This document shows, piece after piece, positions 8,979 to 18,404 of a stretch of 64,000 nt of DNA. The DNA lies in assembly GCA_947496535.1 (NCBI GenBank), contig CANMDE010000005.1, forward strand, positions 62,001-126,000, in the 5' to 3' direction. The DNA is from an uncultured Paracoccaceae bacterium. GTDB lineage: Bacteria; Pseudomonadota; Alphaproteobacteria; Rhodobacterales; Rhodobacteraceae. A model generated the notes under the pieces. That model saw only the letters and a list, made by a program, of their open reading frames with translations. It had not been told where the DNA came from and searched no databases. The position numbers and the translations under genes are program-made. Each line of letters starts with the position of its first letter. The first letter of the stretch is position 1.

Positions 8979-10184
8979 ATGACAGAACGCTTTACCGGCA
9001 GTTTTACGCAACAGGAGCCGATCCCTGATGACGCGATAGCAGCAGCAAATGCCGTGATGCGGCACGGGCGGTTGCACCGTTACAATACGGTCGAAGGTGA
9101 GGTTGCAGAGACTGCTCTTCTTGAGGAGGAATTCGCTACCCTTGTGGGTGCCAAGTACTGCCTCGCGGTAGCGTCTGGTGGCTATGCCATGACCACTGCC
9201 TTGCGGGCTTGCGGTGTTGGTCATGGCGATAAGGTGTTGACCAATGCCTTTACACTGGCCCCTGTGCCCGGGGCGATAGCGGCTGTGGGTGCAGAGCCCG
9301 TCTTTGTGGGTGTGACCGAGGATCTGGTGATTGATCTGGATCATCTGGCTGCCAAGCTGGATCAGGCGCAGGCGCTTTTGTTGAGCCATATGCGCGGTCA
9401 CATCTGCGATATGGAGCGGCTCATGGCGTTATGCGACACCGCCGGTGTGGCGGTGATCGAGGATTGTGCGCATACAATGGGAGCGGCTTGGAACGGCGTC
9501 CCAAGTGGGCGTTGGGGGCGGTTCGGCTGTTACTCCACGCAGACTTACAAGCATATCAACTCTGGTGAGGGCGGGCTGCTGATCTGCGACGGTGCCGAGG
9601 ATATGGCCCGCGCAATCATGCTGTCGGGCAGCTACATGCTGTTCGAAAAGCACCGTGCGGCTCCACCGCCCGAGACCTTTGCGCAGATCAAATATGAAAC
9701 GCCCAATATCTCTGGCAGGATGGATAACCTACGGGCGGCGATCCTGCGGCCCCAGCTAAAGCGGTTGGCAGAGCAGGCCGAGCGGTGGAACGCCCGTTAT
9801 CGGGTTTTGGAGAGCGGTTTGGCGGGTACACCCGGACTGCGCTTGACCGACAGGCCAGATGCGGAGCAATTCGTTGCTTCCTCGTTCCAGTTCTTGTTGT
9901 TGGACTGGACACCAGAGGCCGTGGCTGACGTACTGGGCAGATGTGCCGCGCGTGGGGTCGAACTGAAGTGGTTCGGTGGATCGGAACCTGTGGGGTTCAC
10001 CTCGCGCTATGATAGCTGGCGCTATGCGGCGTCGCAGCCGATGCCCGCCAGCGACCGGGTGCTGGCGGGGGTCATCGACATGCGGCTGCCATTGACGTTT
10101 TCGCTGGAAGACTGCGCATTGATCGCGCGGATCATTCGAAGCGAGGTAGGCGCTGTTTATCAGGGACAGGTCGCCGCGGAGTAA
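8979..10184 (+). CDS. DegT/DnrJ/EryC1/StrS family aminotransferase
   Basis: PLP-dependent enzyme of fold type I, 401 residues. Landmarks are ALRACGVGHGDKVL near the cofactor phosphate site, VIEDCAHTMGA with the Asp that contacts the pyridine nitrogen, and STQTYKHINSGEGG containing the Schiff-base Lys. Members transfer amino groups to sugar nucleotides or act as dehydratases; the substrate here is unknown because no sugar-nucleotide genes are adjacent. The ATG at 8979 (MTERFTG) was chosen over an in-frame TTG at 8943; neither has a strong ribosome-binding site. Confidence 0.82.
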   Translation: MTERFTGSFTQQEPIPDDAIAAANAVMRHGRLHRYNTVEGEVAETALLEEEFATLVGAKYCLAVASGGYAMTTALRACGVGHGDKVLTNAFTLAPVPGAIAAVGAEPVFVGVTEDLVIDLDHLAAKLDQAQALLLSHMRGHICDMERLMALCDTAGVAVIEDCAHTMGAAWNGVPSGRWGRFGCYSTQTYKHINSGEGGLLICDGAEDMARAIMLSGSYMLFEKHRAAPPPETFAQIKYETPNISGRMDNLRAAILRPQLKRLAEQAERWNARYRVLESGLAGTPGLRLTDRPDAEQFVASSFQFLLLDWTPEAVADVLGRCAARGVELKWFGGSEPVGFTSRYDSWRYAASQPMPASDRVLAGVIDMRLPLTFSLEDCALIARIIRSEVGAVYQGQVAAE

Positions 10185-10253
10185 TCCAAGTTTTCCGTGG
10201 CAATCGCTGACAGTCTGAAATGACTCGACAATGCGTGTGTCGGTCCCGTAAAA

Positions 10254-10267
10254 TGAACAAGCGTTCA
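10254..10267. promoter_or_regulatory. Inverted repeat TGAAC-N4-GTTCA upstream of ivd
   Basis: Perfect five-base arms around AAGC end 16 bases before the ivd start codon. Its position over the leader of the first leucine-degradation gene and its TetR-like shape suggest a repressor operator, but no regulator gene is in the cluster and the repeat is short. Confidence 0.35.
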
Positions 10268-10283
10268 ATTCATGGGAGCAGCG

Positions 10284-11447
10284 ATGTTTCACGCCTCAAT
10301 GAGCTTCGATCTGGGCGAGGATGTGAATGCCTTGCGTGATATGGTCCACGGCTGGGCGCAAGAGCGGGTCAAGCCGCTGGCGGCTGAGGTTGATGCAAGC
10401 AATGCGTTCCCGCCCGACCTTTGGCCCGAAATGGGTGAACTTGGCCTGCTGGGGATCACCGTCGATGAAGATTACGGTGGTGCGGGCATGTCCTACCTTG
10501 CCCATACTGTTGCTATCGAGGAAATAGCGCGGGCCAGTGCCTCCGTCTCGCTGTCCTATGGGGCCCATTCAAACCTTTGCGTCAACCAGATCAAACTGAA
10601 CGGAAATGATGAACAAAAGGCTAAATACCTGCCCGGACTGATTTCTGGGGCGCATGTCGGGGCTTTGGCAATGTCCGAAGCCGGGGCTGGTTCGGATGTG
10701 GTTTCAATGTCGTTGCGGGCGGAAAAGCGAAATGACCATTACCGGCTGAATGGCAACAAATACTGGATCACCAACGGACCTGATGCGGATACGCTTGTGG
10801 TCTATGCCAAGAGCGATCCGGATGCTGGATCAAAGGGGATTACCGCTTTCCTGATCGAAAAGGCCATGACCGGTTTTTCCACCGGCCCACATTTTGACAA
10901 GTTGGGAATGCGGGGTTCAAACACGGGCGAGCTGATCTTCGATGATGTTCGGGTGCCTTTTGAAAACGTGTTGGGCGAAGAAGGCAAGGGCGTTCAGGTG
11001 CTGATGTCAGGCCTTGATTATGAACGGGTGGTTCTGGCGGGCATCGGGCTTGGCATTATGGCCGCCTGTCTGGATGAGGTCATGCCTTATATTGTTAGCC
11101 GTAAACAGTTCGGGCAGCCCATCGGGAATTTTCAGCTCATGCAGGGCAAGATCGCCGATATGTATACCGCGATGAACTCGGCCCGCGCCTATGTTTATGA
11201 AGTTGCGCGCGCCTGTGATCGCGGAACTGTGACGCGGCAGGATGCGGCGGCGTGCTGTCTTTATGCCAGTGAAGAGGCCATGAAGCAGGCCCATCAGGCG
11301 GTGCAGGCGATGGGTGGCGCGGGGTTTTTGAATGACGCGCCAGTCGCGCGGTTGTTCCGGGACGCAAAGCTGATGGAGATCGGCGCAGGGACGTCTGAAA
11401 TCAGGCGGATGCTGGTAGGCAGAGAATTGATGGGGGCGATGGGATGA
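10284..11447 (+). CDS. ivd: Isovaleryl-CoA dehydrogenase
   Basis: FAD enzyme that oxidises isovaleryl-CoA to 3-methylcrotonyl-CoA in leucine breakdown and passes electrons to electron-transfer flavoprotein. The 387-residue acyl-CoA dehydrogenase has the substrate-binding [10 protein letters not shown] motif, [10 protein letters not shown], and the sequence [10 protein letters not shown] in helix G, where isovaleryl-CoA dehydrogenases carry their catalytic Glu (other family members use a different position). The end motif [16 protein letters not shown] is typical. The ATG at 10284 follows GGGAG at good spacing and is preferred to the ATG at 10272. Neighbouring mccA, mccB, hmgL and a hydratase gene confirm the pathway. 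Confidence 0.94.
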   Translation: MFHASMSFDLGEDVNALRDMVHGWAQERVKPLAAEVDASNAFPPDLWPEMGELGLLGITVDEDYGGAGMSYLAHTVAIEEIARASASVSLSYGAHSNLCVNQIKLNGNDEQKAKYLPGLISGAHVGALAMSEAGAGSDVVSMSLRAEKRNDHYRLNGNKYWITNGPDADTLVVYAKSDPDAGSKGITAFLIEKAMTGFSTGPHFDKLGMRGSNTGELIFDDVRVPFENVLGEEGKGVQVLMSGLDYERVVLAGIGLGIMAACLDEVMPYIVSRKQFGQPIGNFQLMQGKIADMYTAMNSARAYVYEVARACDRGTVTRQDAAACCLYASEEAMKQAHQAVQAMGGAGFLNDAPVARLFRDAKLMEIGAGTSEIRRMLVGRELMGAMG

Positions 11448-11902
11448 GGTTGCTTGCCGCATTCATTTGCCTGCCAATTGGTGCGGCAGCAGAGATCAAC
11501 GGAGATCATGCAGCTTTCGCAAGCTGTATCGTCGAATTATTGCAGCAGAATGAAGATAACTTCATGGCACCGATGGTGCTGCCGATCATATGTGGAGAAC
11601 GCCACGTGCCCGTTCGACAATCATGCGCCTGGCCAGAATACCTTCCGCTGGATAGTCGCGCTGTCTGTATGACCCAGGACCATGCGTTTTGGCGTGATCA
11701 AATGAGCCGATTGGAGGCTGATGCTCTGGCGGACGGTCGGGGAGGGAGCGGGGGCCTTTACGACGCCGGATTGGAACGGTGTGATTTTGATCATGAGGAT
11801 GCGGATGATCGCATGAATTGTGAGACCGAGCTCTTTTGGCGTACATCGATGGAGTTTATGTCAGCGCAGGCACAGGTCGATCTGGCGGAGTCGGTGGAAT
11901 GA
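11444..11902 (+). CDS. Secreted cysteine-containing protein of unknown function
   Basis: A 152-residue protein with a short signal peptide ([16 protein letters not shown]) and at least seven cysteines after the predicted cleavage site, for example SCIVEL, IICGER, SCAWPE, VCMTQD and MNCETE. That points to a disulfide-bonded periplasmic protein. Its start overlaps the ivd stop (ATGA), so it is translationally coupled to ivd, yet nothing in the sequence ties it to leucine degradation. Family not recognised. Confidence 0.65.
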   Translation: MRLLAAFICLPIGAAAEINGDHAAFASCIVELLQQNEDNFMAPMVLPIICGERHVPVRQSCAWPEYLPLDSRAVCMTQDHAFWRDQMSRLEADALADGRGGSGGLYDAGLERCDFDHEDADDRMNCETELFWRTSMEFMSAQAQVDLAESVE

Positions 11903-11918
11903 ACCGGTTGGTCCACCC

Positions 11919-12224
11919 ATGGCTATGACGCGTTTATATTACTTCCTCCCTTTGGGCGGTCTCGTTGTCTTTGCCGGCTACGTTGGCTTGCGCGCTGGCG
12001 ATGTTCCCGGGGAGACCGAAATCATCAACCGGTACGCCTCAACCTATGTAGATACACTTAAGGATGGCGCCGCTGTGACCGATTGCGCGGCAACGTCCCA
12101 TCCCAACGGTGCCGTTCGGATGGTTATCACCTGCACCCACCCCAGCGGTATTGTCACAAATTATTATGTCGGGCCCCGTGGAAACACGATCCCTGCCGAT
12201 CAGATCAGGATGCCCGACGCATGA
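11919..12224 (+). CDS. Small membrane-anchored protein of unknown function
   Basis: About 101 residues with one N-terminal hydrophobic segment (YYFLPLGGLVVFAGYVGL) acting as anchor or uncleaved signal, then a short extracytoplasmic domain with two cysteines (VTDCAATS and ITCTHPSG). The start is uncertain: ATG codons at 11919 and 11925 are both possible and neither has a strong ribosome-binding site. It lies 16 bases after the secreted cysteine protein and may pair with it. Family not recognised. Confidence 0.5.
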   Translation: MAMTRLYYFLPLGGLVVFAGYVGLRAGDVPGETEIINRYASTYVDTLKDGAAVTDCAATSHPNGAVRMVITCTHPSGIVTNYYVGPRGNTIPADQIRMPDA

Positions 12225-12312
12225 GATGGCAAATCGTTTATTCCATGATTGTGCTGGCGCGGGGTGCTGGTAAGAGTCGGCAGGTATTTATGACCAATAG
12301 GATTATCCTTAG

Positions 12313-13305
12313 ATGAACGCCTCCCAGACTGCTGCATTCGATGGGGCGCTGACGCCGCGCCGTGTCTTTATTGTCTTTTCCACGCGGGATTTGCCTTATG
12401 CCAGCGTGTGTATTCAGGGCCTTTTGGCCAATGCAATTGAACCCGTTATCCTGCACCTTATTGTGGATGACACCGATGAAGTGGCCGAGATGAACGCGGC
12501 GCTTGTTCCGATGCAGGTGCGCGAGGCGCATGAGGTGAAGGTCATTGCAAAATCCGATATTGACCCCATCGCCGCGACCAGATTTGCCGATTATCCCAAC
12601 CTGCTAGCCTTTCGCGAAGGACATCCTTGCTGGCGCAAGATCACCGATCCCTATTTGCTTTCCGAGCCGGGGGAAGAGATCATCGTTTTGGACCCGGATC
12701 TGTTCTTTCCCAATCCGTTTGCATTCGAACCGGCGCCCGAAACCGACATCCTGTTGATGCATCAGGGGCCAAATTGCCTGTTTCCGCCACGCGCGGTTGA
12801 GCGCGCTTTTGACGCGCAGATCAGCATGGCCGATCACGTGGATATTGGTGCGCTCTACACCCCGACCTCCGCCTTTGACCTGCCTTGGATGGACAAGCTG
12901 TTGGGCGACTTGGGCGTGATGGAATTCAAGAAATACATGCATATCGAGGCGATCGTCTGGTCGGCCATGTGCATGCATACCGGCGGTGCCTATCTGGATA
13001 GCTCTGCGTGGCGTTGCTGGCAAAAGGGTTATGTCAAACGGCTTTTGCTTGCTGTTGGTTTTTCCGGCAAGCGCTTGTTGAAGCTGGAACCACTAGCGGG
13101 GCTGAAATGCCTGCATGTCAGCGGCCCGTCGAAATACTGGGTGGTTGAGGCGCTGGGCGAGGGATCACTGACTTATACGGACAACCTGCAGGCCAAGCCG
13201 ACGCCAAACCGCCCGGTTATTCCGTTCCCGCGCAGCAAGTTTGACCGTCTGCAGCGGATGAAAAAGGTGCTGTATGGGGCGGTCGGAAAGTCGCCGCCGA
13301 GCTGA
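12313..13305 (+). CDS. GT-A-like glycosyltransferase-related protein
   Basis: A 330-residue soluble protein. The N terminus ([22 protein letters not shown]) and the later segment [14 protein letters not shown], with a DxD-like DPD motif after a hydrophobic strand, resemble nucleotide-sugar glycosyltransferases of the GT-A fold. A Trp- and His-containing C-terminal half ([28 protein letters not shown]) fits an acceptor region. Donor and acceptor are unknown. It ends two bases before mccB begins, so it is likely co-transcribed with the leucine genes although its role there is unclear. Confidence 0.55.
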   Translation: MNASQTAAFDGALTPRRVFIVFSTRDLPYASVCIQGLLANAIEPVILHLIVDDTDEVAEMNAALVPMQVREAHEVKVIAKSDIDPIAATRFADYPNLLAFREGHPCWRKITDPYLLSEPGEEIIVLDPDLFFPNPFAFEPAPETDILLMHQGPNCLFPPRAVERAFDAQISMADHVDIGALYTPTSAFDLPWMDKLLGDLGVMEFKKYMHIEAIVWSAMCMHTGGAYLDSSAWRCWQKGYVKRLLLAVGFSGKRLLKLEPLAGLKCLHVSGPSKYWVVEALGEGSLTYTDNLQAKPTPNRPVIPFPRSKFDRLQRMKKVLYGAVGKSPPS

Positions 13306-13307
13306 TC

Positions 13308-14900
13308 ATGGATACAAATGCACCGCAAACCCCCGACCACGATAACCGCGCCATCCATGAAGAGGCTCTGGCGACGGTGTCCGCAGCCGCGAAGGCGGCG
13401 GCGCTGGGCGGTGGAGACGCAGCGCGGGCCCGTCATCTGGGCCGTGGTAAGATGCTGCCCCGCGACAGGGTGGCCGGGTTGCTTGATCCCGGATCGGCAT
13501 TTCTGGAAGTCGGCGCGACCGCTGCACATGGAATGTATAATGGTGCCGCACCTTGCGCTGGCGTGATTGCGGGGGTTGGCCGTGTAAACGGCGTTGAGGT
13601 GATGGTCGTCTGCAACGACGCCACGGTGAAAGGGGGTACTTACTACCCCATGACCGTTAAGAAACACCTAAGAGCGCAGGAAATTGCTGAGGCATGTCAT
13701 CTGCCGTGCGTTTATCTGGTGGATTCCGGTGGGGCCAACCTGCCCAATCAGGATGAGGTGTTCCCGGACCGCGACCACTTTGGGCGGATTTTCTACAATC
13801 AGGCGCAGATGTCGGCCAAGGGGATACCACAGATCGCGGTTGTCATGGGGTCTTGCACTGCTGGCGGTGCTTATGTGCCTGCAATGGCGGATGTGTCGAT
13901 CATCGTGAAAGATCAGGGAACGATCTTTTTGGCCGGGCCGCCGTTGGTGAAGGCCGCGACGGGTGAGGTGGTATCAGCCGAAGATCTGGGTGGCGGCGAT
14001 GTGCATACGCGTCTTTCTGGCGTTGCCGATTATCTGGCGGAAGATGACGCCCACGCGTTGGCGCTTGCCCGGCAGGCGGTGGCGTCATGTTCGCGGGAAA
14101 AAGCGATATCAGTCAAAAGGTTGGTGCCCGAACCTCCTGCGACTGATCCGGCGACGATGTTTGACGTGGTGCCCGCTGATCTGCGTACGCCTTATGACAT
14201 TCGTGAGGTCATCAAGCGGATCGTGGACGGATCGCGCTTTGATGAATTCAAGGCCCGGTTCGGGGAAACACTGGTGACGGGTTTTGCCCATATTGACGGA
14301 TGGCCTTGCGGGATTGTCGCCAATAACGGGGTGCTTTTTTCCGAAAGTGCGCAGAAGGGCGCACATTTTGTGGAATTATGCAGCCAGCGCCGCATTCCGC
14401 TGGTTTTTCTGCAGAATATTACCGGGTTCATGGTGGGCCAGAAGTATGAGAATGAGGGCATCGCCCGACATGGCGCCAAGATGGTGACGGCCGTTGCGAC
14501 GACCTCTGTTCCCAAGATCACGATGGTTGTTGGTGGGTCGTTCGGTGCCGGAAATTATGGCATGGCGGGAAGGGCTTACAGCCCGAATTTTATGTGGTCC
14601 TGGCCGACTTCTCGGATATCTGTCATGGGCGGTGAGCAAGCGGCGGGTGTGCTGGCCACGGTCAGGCGCGATGCGATTGAGCGGGCTGGTGAGCATTGGT
14701 CGGCGGAGGATGAGGCGGCGTTCAAGCAGCCAACGATTGATATGTTCGACGAGCAATCCCATCCGCTTTATGCCTCGGCCCGGCTTTGGGATGACGGGAT
14801 TATTGACCCGCGCAAAAGCCGGGAGGTTTTGGCGTTGTCGTTGTCCGCTGCGCTGAATGCGCCGATTGAGGAGACACGTTTTGGCGTGTTTCGTATGTGA
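13308..14900 (+). CDS. mccB: Methylcrotonoyl-CoA carboxylase, carboxyltransferase (beta) subunit
   Basis: Transfers the carboxyl group from biotin to 3-methylcrotonyl-CoA, giving 3-methylglutaconyl-CoA in leucine catabolism. The 530-residue product has the carboxyltransferase landmarks [25 protein letters not shown] (quoted in part: SGGANLPNQ), [13 protein letters not shown] for acyl-CoA binding, [14 protein letters not shown], and the second-half ITGFMVG and [15 protein letters not shown]. These favour the methylcrotonyl over the propionyl subfamily, as does the context. Partner mccA lies 950 bases downstream, after a gene of unknown function. Confidence 0.94.
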   Translation: MDTNAPQTPDHDNRAIHEEALATVSAAAKAAALGGGDAARARHLGRGKMLPRDRVAGLLDPGSAFLEVGATAAHGMYNGAAPCAGVIAGVGRVNGVEVMVVCNDATVKGGTYYPMTVKKHLRAQEIAEACHLPCVYLVDSGGANLPNQDEVFPDRDHFGRIFYNQAQMSAKGIPQIAVVMGSCTAGGAYVPAMADVSIIVKDQGTIFLAGPPLVKAATGEVVSAEDLGGGDVHTRLSGVADYLAEDDAHALALARQAVASCSREKAISVKRLVPEPPATDPATMFDVVPADLRTPYDIREVIKRIVDGSRFDEFKARFGETLVTGFAHIDGWPCGIVANNGVLFSESAQKGAHFVELCSQRRIPLVFLQNITGFMVGQKYENEGIARHGAKMVTAVATTSVPKITMVVGGSFGAGNYGMAGRAYSPNFMWSWPTSRISVMGGEQAAGVLATVRRDAIERAGEHWSAEDEAAFKQPTIDMFDEQSHPLYASARLWDDGIIDPRKSREVLALSLSAALNAPIEETRFGVFRM

Positions 14901-14935
14901 TTGATTTTATTTCATATAATGCTGTTCCGGTGTGG

Positions 14936-14972
14936 TCGGATAGGTGTCGGACTTTTGTCGGCAAAACGTCGG
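14936..14972 (+). promoter_or_regulatory. Four tandem TCGG boxes at exact 11-bp spacing
   Basis: TCGG begins at 14936, 14947, 14958 and 14969, each 11 bases after the last, with a fifth, out-of-phase TCGG at 14976. The last two boxes are joined by CAAAACG. One box per helical turn would place four subunits of a DNA-binding protein head to tail on one face. The boxes lie just downstream of TATAAT at 14915-14920. Confidence 0.5.
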
Positions 14973-15113
14973 GCATCGGCGCGCGATGGATGCAGGGTTT
15001 GTTAACAATCTCGGTTGGAATGGTGAAGAAATGGTTTGTCTGGGGTTCGAGCCGAATGATGTCTGATGGGATCGTTTTGCCAGCGGTAAGTGTAAACGGG
15101 GCGGCAGATTTGG

Positions 15114-15139
15114 TCGGCGTTGCATCGGCAAAGTATCGG
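15114..15139 (+). promoter_or_regulatory. Three tandem TCGG boxes at exact 11-bp spacing
   Basis: TCGG begins at 15114, 15125 and 15136, again 11 bases apart, with the last two joined by CAAAGTA, similar to CAAAACG in the first cluster. The cluster ends 29 bases before the start of the next gene, in operator-like position. Confidence 0.5.
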
Positions 15140-15168
15140 CGGACAGTTTTTCGAAGTGGTGGTTCCAG

Positions 15169-15846
15169 ATGATCAAACGCCCATCCATCACAGACAAGAT
15201 TATGGATCAATTGCCATCGCTCAAGCTGCCAACGCTTGGAAAGACCGTCGATATCCCGGTCTACGTGGTTCACAACAGCCCGGATGCGGAAGACTATTTC
15301 TTCATCTTCGACTTTGAGCAGTTTGTAGAGAGATCGCGTTCGGGCATGTTCGTGCGGCCTCGGCTTAGGGTTTGGGCGGGCCGCAACGATTTCGACAAAC
15401 GCGCCTTTGCCCGTCAGTTCCGCGAAAGCTTTGCACAGGAGTTTGAGGCGGCGCGGGTCGCCCTGGGCAGCGGTGAAAACGGAAAGAGTGGGAGCGGTTG
15501 GTTTAGCTGGACCATGGGATTCGACATCTTGCCAGCTTTTGTGGCCCATGTTGTTTTACTGGTGGCGCTTTCAGCTGGCAAAATGGTGTGGTCCGCTTTG
15601 CCATTGCCCGGTTTCCTGCGTGGCAAGAGCGATGACGAGAAACTGGAAAGCAGCATTGAAGAAACCCAAGCGAAGGTCGATCAGGCCCTGACTGGAATGG
15701 AAATTACGCTGCATCGGGAGCTTTATCGGCATGCCTATCGCGGCGCGGCTCCGGGGCCGCTGATTGACATGGACTATGATGCATGGCCATTGCCTGACTA
15801 TGTGGCCAGACATCTGACCGACAAAAAGTCGACATCATGGTGGTAA
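15169..15846 (+). CDS. Membrane-associated protein of unknown function between mccB and mccA
   Basis: A 225-residue protein with a soluble N-terminal domain of about 110 residues (VYVVHNSPDAEDYFFIFDF; a basic PRLRVWAGRNDFDKRAF segment), one or two hydrophobic segments near residues 115-145 (PAFVAHVVLLVALSAGKMVW), then a charged helical stretch likely to be a coiled coil and a C-terminal tail ending in TSWW. It ends three bases before mccA. Insertion of such a gene between the two carboxylase subunits suggests a link with the enzyme or its expression, but no family was recognised. Confidence 0.65.
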   Translation: MIKRPSITDKIMDQLPSLKLPTLGKTVDIPVYVVHNSPDAEDYFFIFDFEQFVERSRSGMFVRPRLRVWAGRNDFDKRAFARQFRESFAQEFEAARVALGSGENGKSGSGWFSWTMGFDILPAFVAHVVLLVALSAGKMVWSALPLPGFLRGKSDDEKLESSIEETQAKVDQALTGMEITLHRELYRHAYRGAAPGPLIDMDYDAWPLPDYVARHLTDKKSTSWW

Positions 15847-15849
15847 GCG

Positions 15850-17757
15850 ATGTTTGACAAAATCCTTATCGCTAATCGCGGAGAGATTGCCTGTCGGGTC
15901 ATCCGGACTTCGCGGGCGATGGGGGTACGGACTGTTGCGGTGTATTCGGATGCCGATAGGGCTGCATTGCATGTCCGGGAGGCGGACGAGGCGGTGCGCT
16001 TGGGGCCTGCGCCTGTGGCCGAGAGTTATTTGCGGGGGGATCTGATTGTTCAGGCGGCCCTCGACACCGGTGCGCAGGCGATCCATCCGGGCTATGGGTT
16101 TTTGTCAGAGAATCCGGACTTTGTGGAAGCTGTTGAGGCGGCGGGGTTGGTTTTTATCGGGCCATCGGCTGATGCGATCCGCGCGATGGGTTTGAAAGAT
16201 GCGGCCAAGGCGCTGATGTTGAAAGCGGGTGTGCCGGTGGTGCCGGGGTATCATGGCGACGGCCAGGAGCCCGCCTTTTTAGCTAAAAAGGCGGCGGAGA
16301 TCGGATATCCCGTTCTGATCAAAGCGGTGGCTGGTGGTGGCGGCAAGGGTATGCGTTTGGTGGAGCGGGAGACAGATTTTCTGGAAAATCTGTCTTCGGC
16401 GCGGGCAGAGGCAGAGGCGGCTTTCGGCAATGGAGATGTCCTGCTGGAGCGCTATGTGCAGAATCCGCGCCATATCGAAGTGCAGGTTTTTGGCGATGGT
16501 ACAAATGCGTTGCATTTGTTTGAGCGCGACTGTTCGCTCCAGCGCCGTCATCAAAAGGTAATTGAGGAAGCACCGGCGCCGGGGATGACTGACGAAGTTC
16601 GTGATGCCATGGGGCAGGCGGCTGTCACTGCCGCGCAGGCGATTGGCTACGCTGGCGCAGGGACGGTGGAGTTCATTGTGGACGGCTCTGACGATCTGCG
16701 CAAAGACGGTTTCTGGTTCATGGAAATGAACACGCGGCTGCAGGTGGAACATCCCGTGACCGAGGCGATTACCGGGGTTGATTTGGTCGAGTGGCAGTTG
16801 CGTGTCGCCGCCGGAGAGCCGATGCCGCTGACGCAGGCTGATTTGACGATTTCGGGTCACGCCATGGAGGCCCGTCTTTACGCCGAAGATGTACCGGCAG
16901 GATTTCTTCCCGCGACGGGTGTGATTGATCATCTGGCATTTCCGGATGGCGCCCGGATTGATAGCGGTGTTGTTCCGGGATCGGAGATTTCACCTTGGTA
17001 CGATCCGATGATTGCGAAAGTGACCGTACATGGCAGTGATCGTGCCAGTGCTTGTCGGGCACTTTCCGCTGCCCTTCGCGCGACGGAGGTTGCGGGGACT
17101 GTTACCAATCTGGGTTTTCTGCGCCGGTTGGCCCGCGATCCCGGCTTTGTGACGGGCGAAGTGGATACCGGCCTTATCGCGCGGGAAGAGGCGGTGCTTT
17201 GTGCCGCACCGATGCCTGCGGCTTATGATGTTGCCGTTGCAGGGGTGGTGGCCGCTGACATTCGGGACGATCCTTTGGTGGGCTTTACGCTTTGGGCACC
17301 GTTGGAGCGGGAGATCGTTTTGGGCTTTGACGGCCAAGAGATCATGGCGCGTCTGATCATGTTGGGCCCGGATCGGATCGATGTGGCCGTGATGGACGAC
17401 CAAGTGTCGCTTTGTCGCGGCGATCATTGGGGTCATGCGGCGATCCGGCATGGCGCGCGTGTGACCGTCTTTGGTGAAGAAACGCTGACATTTGACGTTG
17501 TAGATCCGCTGGACCGTGGTGGCGCGATGGCTGGCGGTGATACGGTGCTGGCCCCCATGCCGGGGCTGGTGCGGGACGTGGCGATCGAGGCCGGGCAACA
17601 GGTCAGTGAAGGCGACCGTCTGGTTGTTCTTGAGGCCATGAAGATGGAGCATGTGTTGCGTGCGCCCCGTGACGGGGTTGTTGCATCGGTTGCCGTTACC
17701 CCCGGCGATCAAGTCAGCGCAGGCGTGTTGATGGTGGCGCTGGAGGAAGAGACATGA
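15850..17757 (+). CDS. mccA: Methylcrotonoyl-CoA carboxylase, biotin-carboxylase/carrier (alpha) subunit
   Basis: Carboxylates its own biotin with ATP and bicarbonate and delivers the carboxyl group to MccB. The 635-residue product has the biotin carboxylase domain (KILIANRGEIACRVIRT start, GGGGKGMR ATP-grasp loop, EMNTRLQVEH active-site motif), a linking region, and a C-terminal biotin carrier domain with biotinyl-Lys motif EAMKMEH. The only biotin ligase gene in the window, birA at 42933, would modify it. Its stop overlaps the GST start by four bases. Confidence 0.96.
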   Translation: MFDKILIANRGEIACRVIRTSRAMGVRTVAVYSDADRAALHVREADEAVRLGPAPVAESYLRGDLIVQAALDTGAQAIHPGYGFLSENPDFVEAVEAAGLVFIGPSADAIRAMGLKDAAKALMLKAGVPVVPGYHGDGQEPAFLAKKAAEIGYPVLIKAVAGGGGKGMRLVERETDFLENLSSARAEAEAAFGNGDVLLERYVQNPRHIEVQVFGDGTNALHLFERDCSLQRRHQKVIEEAPAPGMTDEVRDAMGQAAVTAAQAIGYAGAGTVEFIVDGSDDLRKDGFWFMEMNTRLQVEHPVTEAITGVDLVEWQLRVAAGEPMPLTQADLTISGHAMEARLYAEDVPAGFLPATGVIDHLAFPDGARIDSGVVPGSEISPWYDPMIAKVTVHGSDRASACRALSAALRATEVAGTVTNLGFLRRLARDPGFVTGEVDTGLIAREEAVLCAAPMPAAYDVAVAGVVAADIRDDPLVGFTLWAPLEREIVLGFDGQEIMARLIMLGPDRIDVAVMDDQVSLCRGDHWGHAAIRHGARVTVFGEETLTFDVVDPLDRGGAMAGGDTVLAPMPGLVRDVAIEAGQQVSEGDRLVVLEAMKMEHVLRAPRDGVVASVAVTPGDQVSAGVLMVALEEET

Positions 17758-18404
17758 TCCGTTTGCATCATTGCCCCGGAACCCGGTCGATGCGCAGTCT
17801 TTGGCTGCTTTACGAATTGGATCTGGATTTCGATCTTGTCACCTATCCCTTTGACAAAACCTTGCGCGAGGAGCCGTATCGTTCGCTGAACCCGACAGGC
17901 CGTGTGCCAACGTTGGAGGTCGACGATCATGTGATCACTGAGAGCGGCGCGATTACGGAATTTCTGTGTGAGCGATTTCCTGACGCCGGTTTGGGCCGGC
18001 CGCCAGGTAATCCGGAGCGGGTGGACTGGCTCATCTGGGTTCATTTTGCGGAAACCATCAGCCAGCATACCGCAGCCCTGACCCAGCAGCATGTGGCGCT
18101 GTACGAGGATCATATGCGCTCGCCTATTATCATGCATTTGGAAGCGAAGCGTCTGGCCAAGACGCTGCGCACGGTAGAAGCCGGTTTGCAGGGGGATTAT
18201 TTGTTATCGTCGTTTTCTGCCGCCGATGTTGGCGTTGGGCAGGCCGTTTATATGGCGTCGCATTTTGTAGAATTGGCCGCGTTTCCAAAACTTGCGGGCT
18301 GGTTTGACCGGATGCAGGCCCGTGAGGCTTATCGCAAGGCGTTGCCGGACGGCCCCGGGCTTTATGCGGAGGATTTCTATGCCCCTTGGGATTTGCCTGC
18401 ATGA
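17754..18404 (+). CDS. Glutathione S-transferase family protein
   Basis: A 216-residue cytosolic GST with the thioredoxin-like N-terminal domain (HHCPGTRSMRSLWLLYEL, PTGRVPTL cis-Pro region and ESGAITEFL for glutathione binding) and an all-helical C-terminal domain (SAADVGVGQ, the N-capping-type motif). A substrate cannot be named. Starts by four-base overlap with mccA and ends by overlap with hmgL, so it is embedded in the leucine operon; detoxification of reactive CoA thioesters or of enal by-products is a guess. Confidence 0.82.
   Translation: MIRLHHCPGTRSMRSLWLLYELDLDFDLVTYPFDKTLREEPYRSLNPTGRVPTLEVDDHVITESGAITEFLCERFPDAGLGRPPGNPERVDWLIWVHFAETISQHTAALTQQHVALYEDHMRSPIIMHLEAKRLAKTLRTVEAGLQGDYLLSSFSAADVGVGQAVYMASHFVELAAFPKLAGWFDRMQAREAYRKALPDGPGLYAEDFYAPWDLPA

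Larger units (their letters stand above)
14901..15168. other. Intergenic gap between mccB and the next gene, with repeats
   Basis: No gene was found in these 268 bases. The gap holds a consensus -10 hexamer TATAAT at 14915-14920 (no good -35 partner) and the two TCGG tandem-repeat clusters described separately. It looks like an internal control region of the leucine cluster. Confidence 0.5.
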
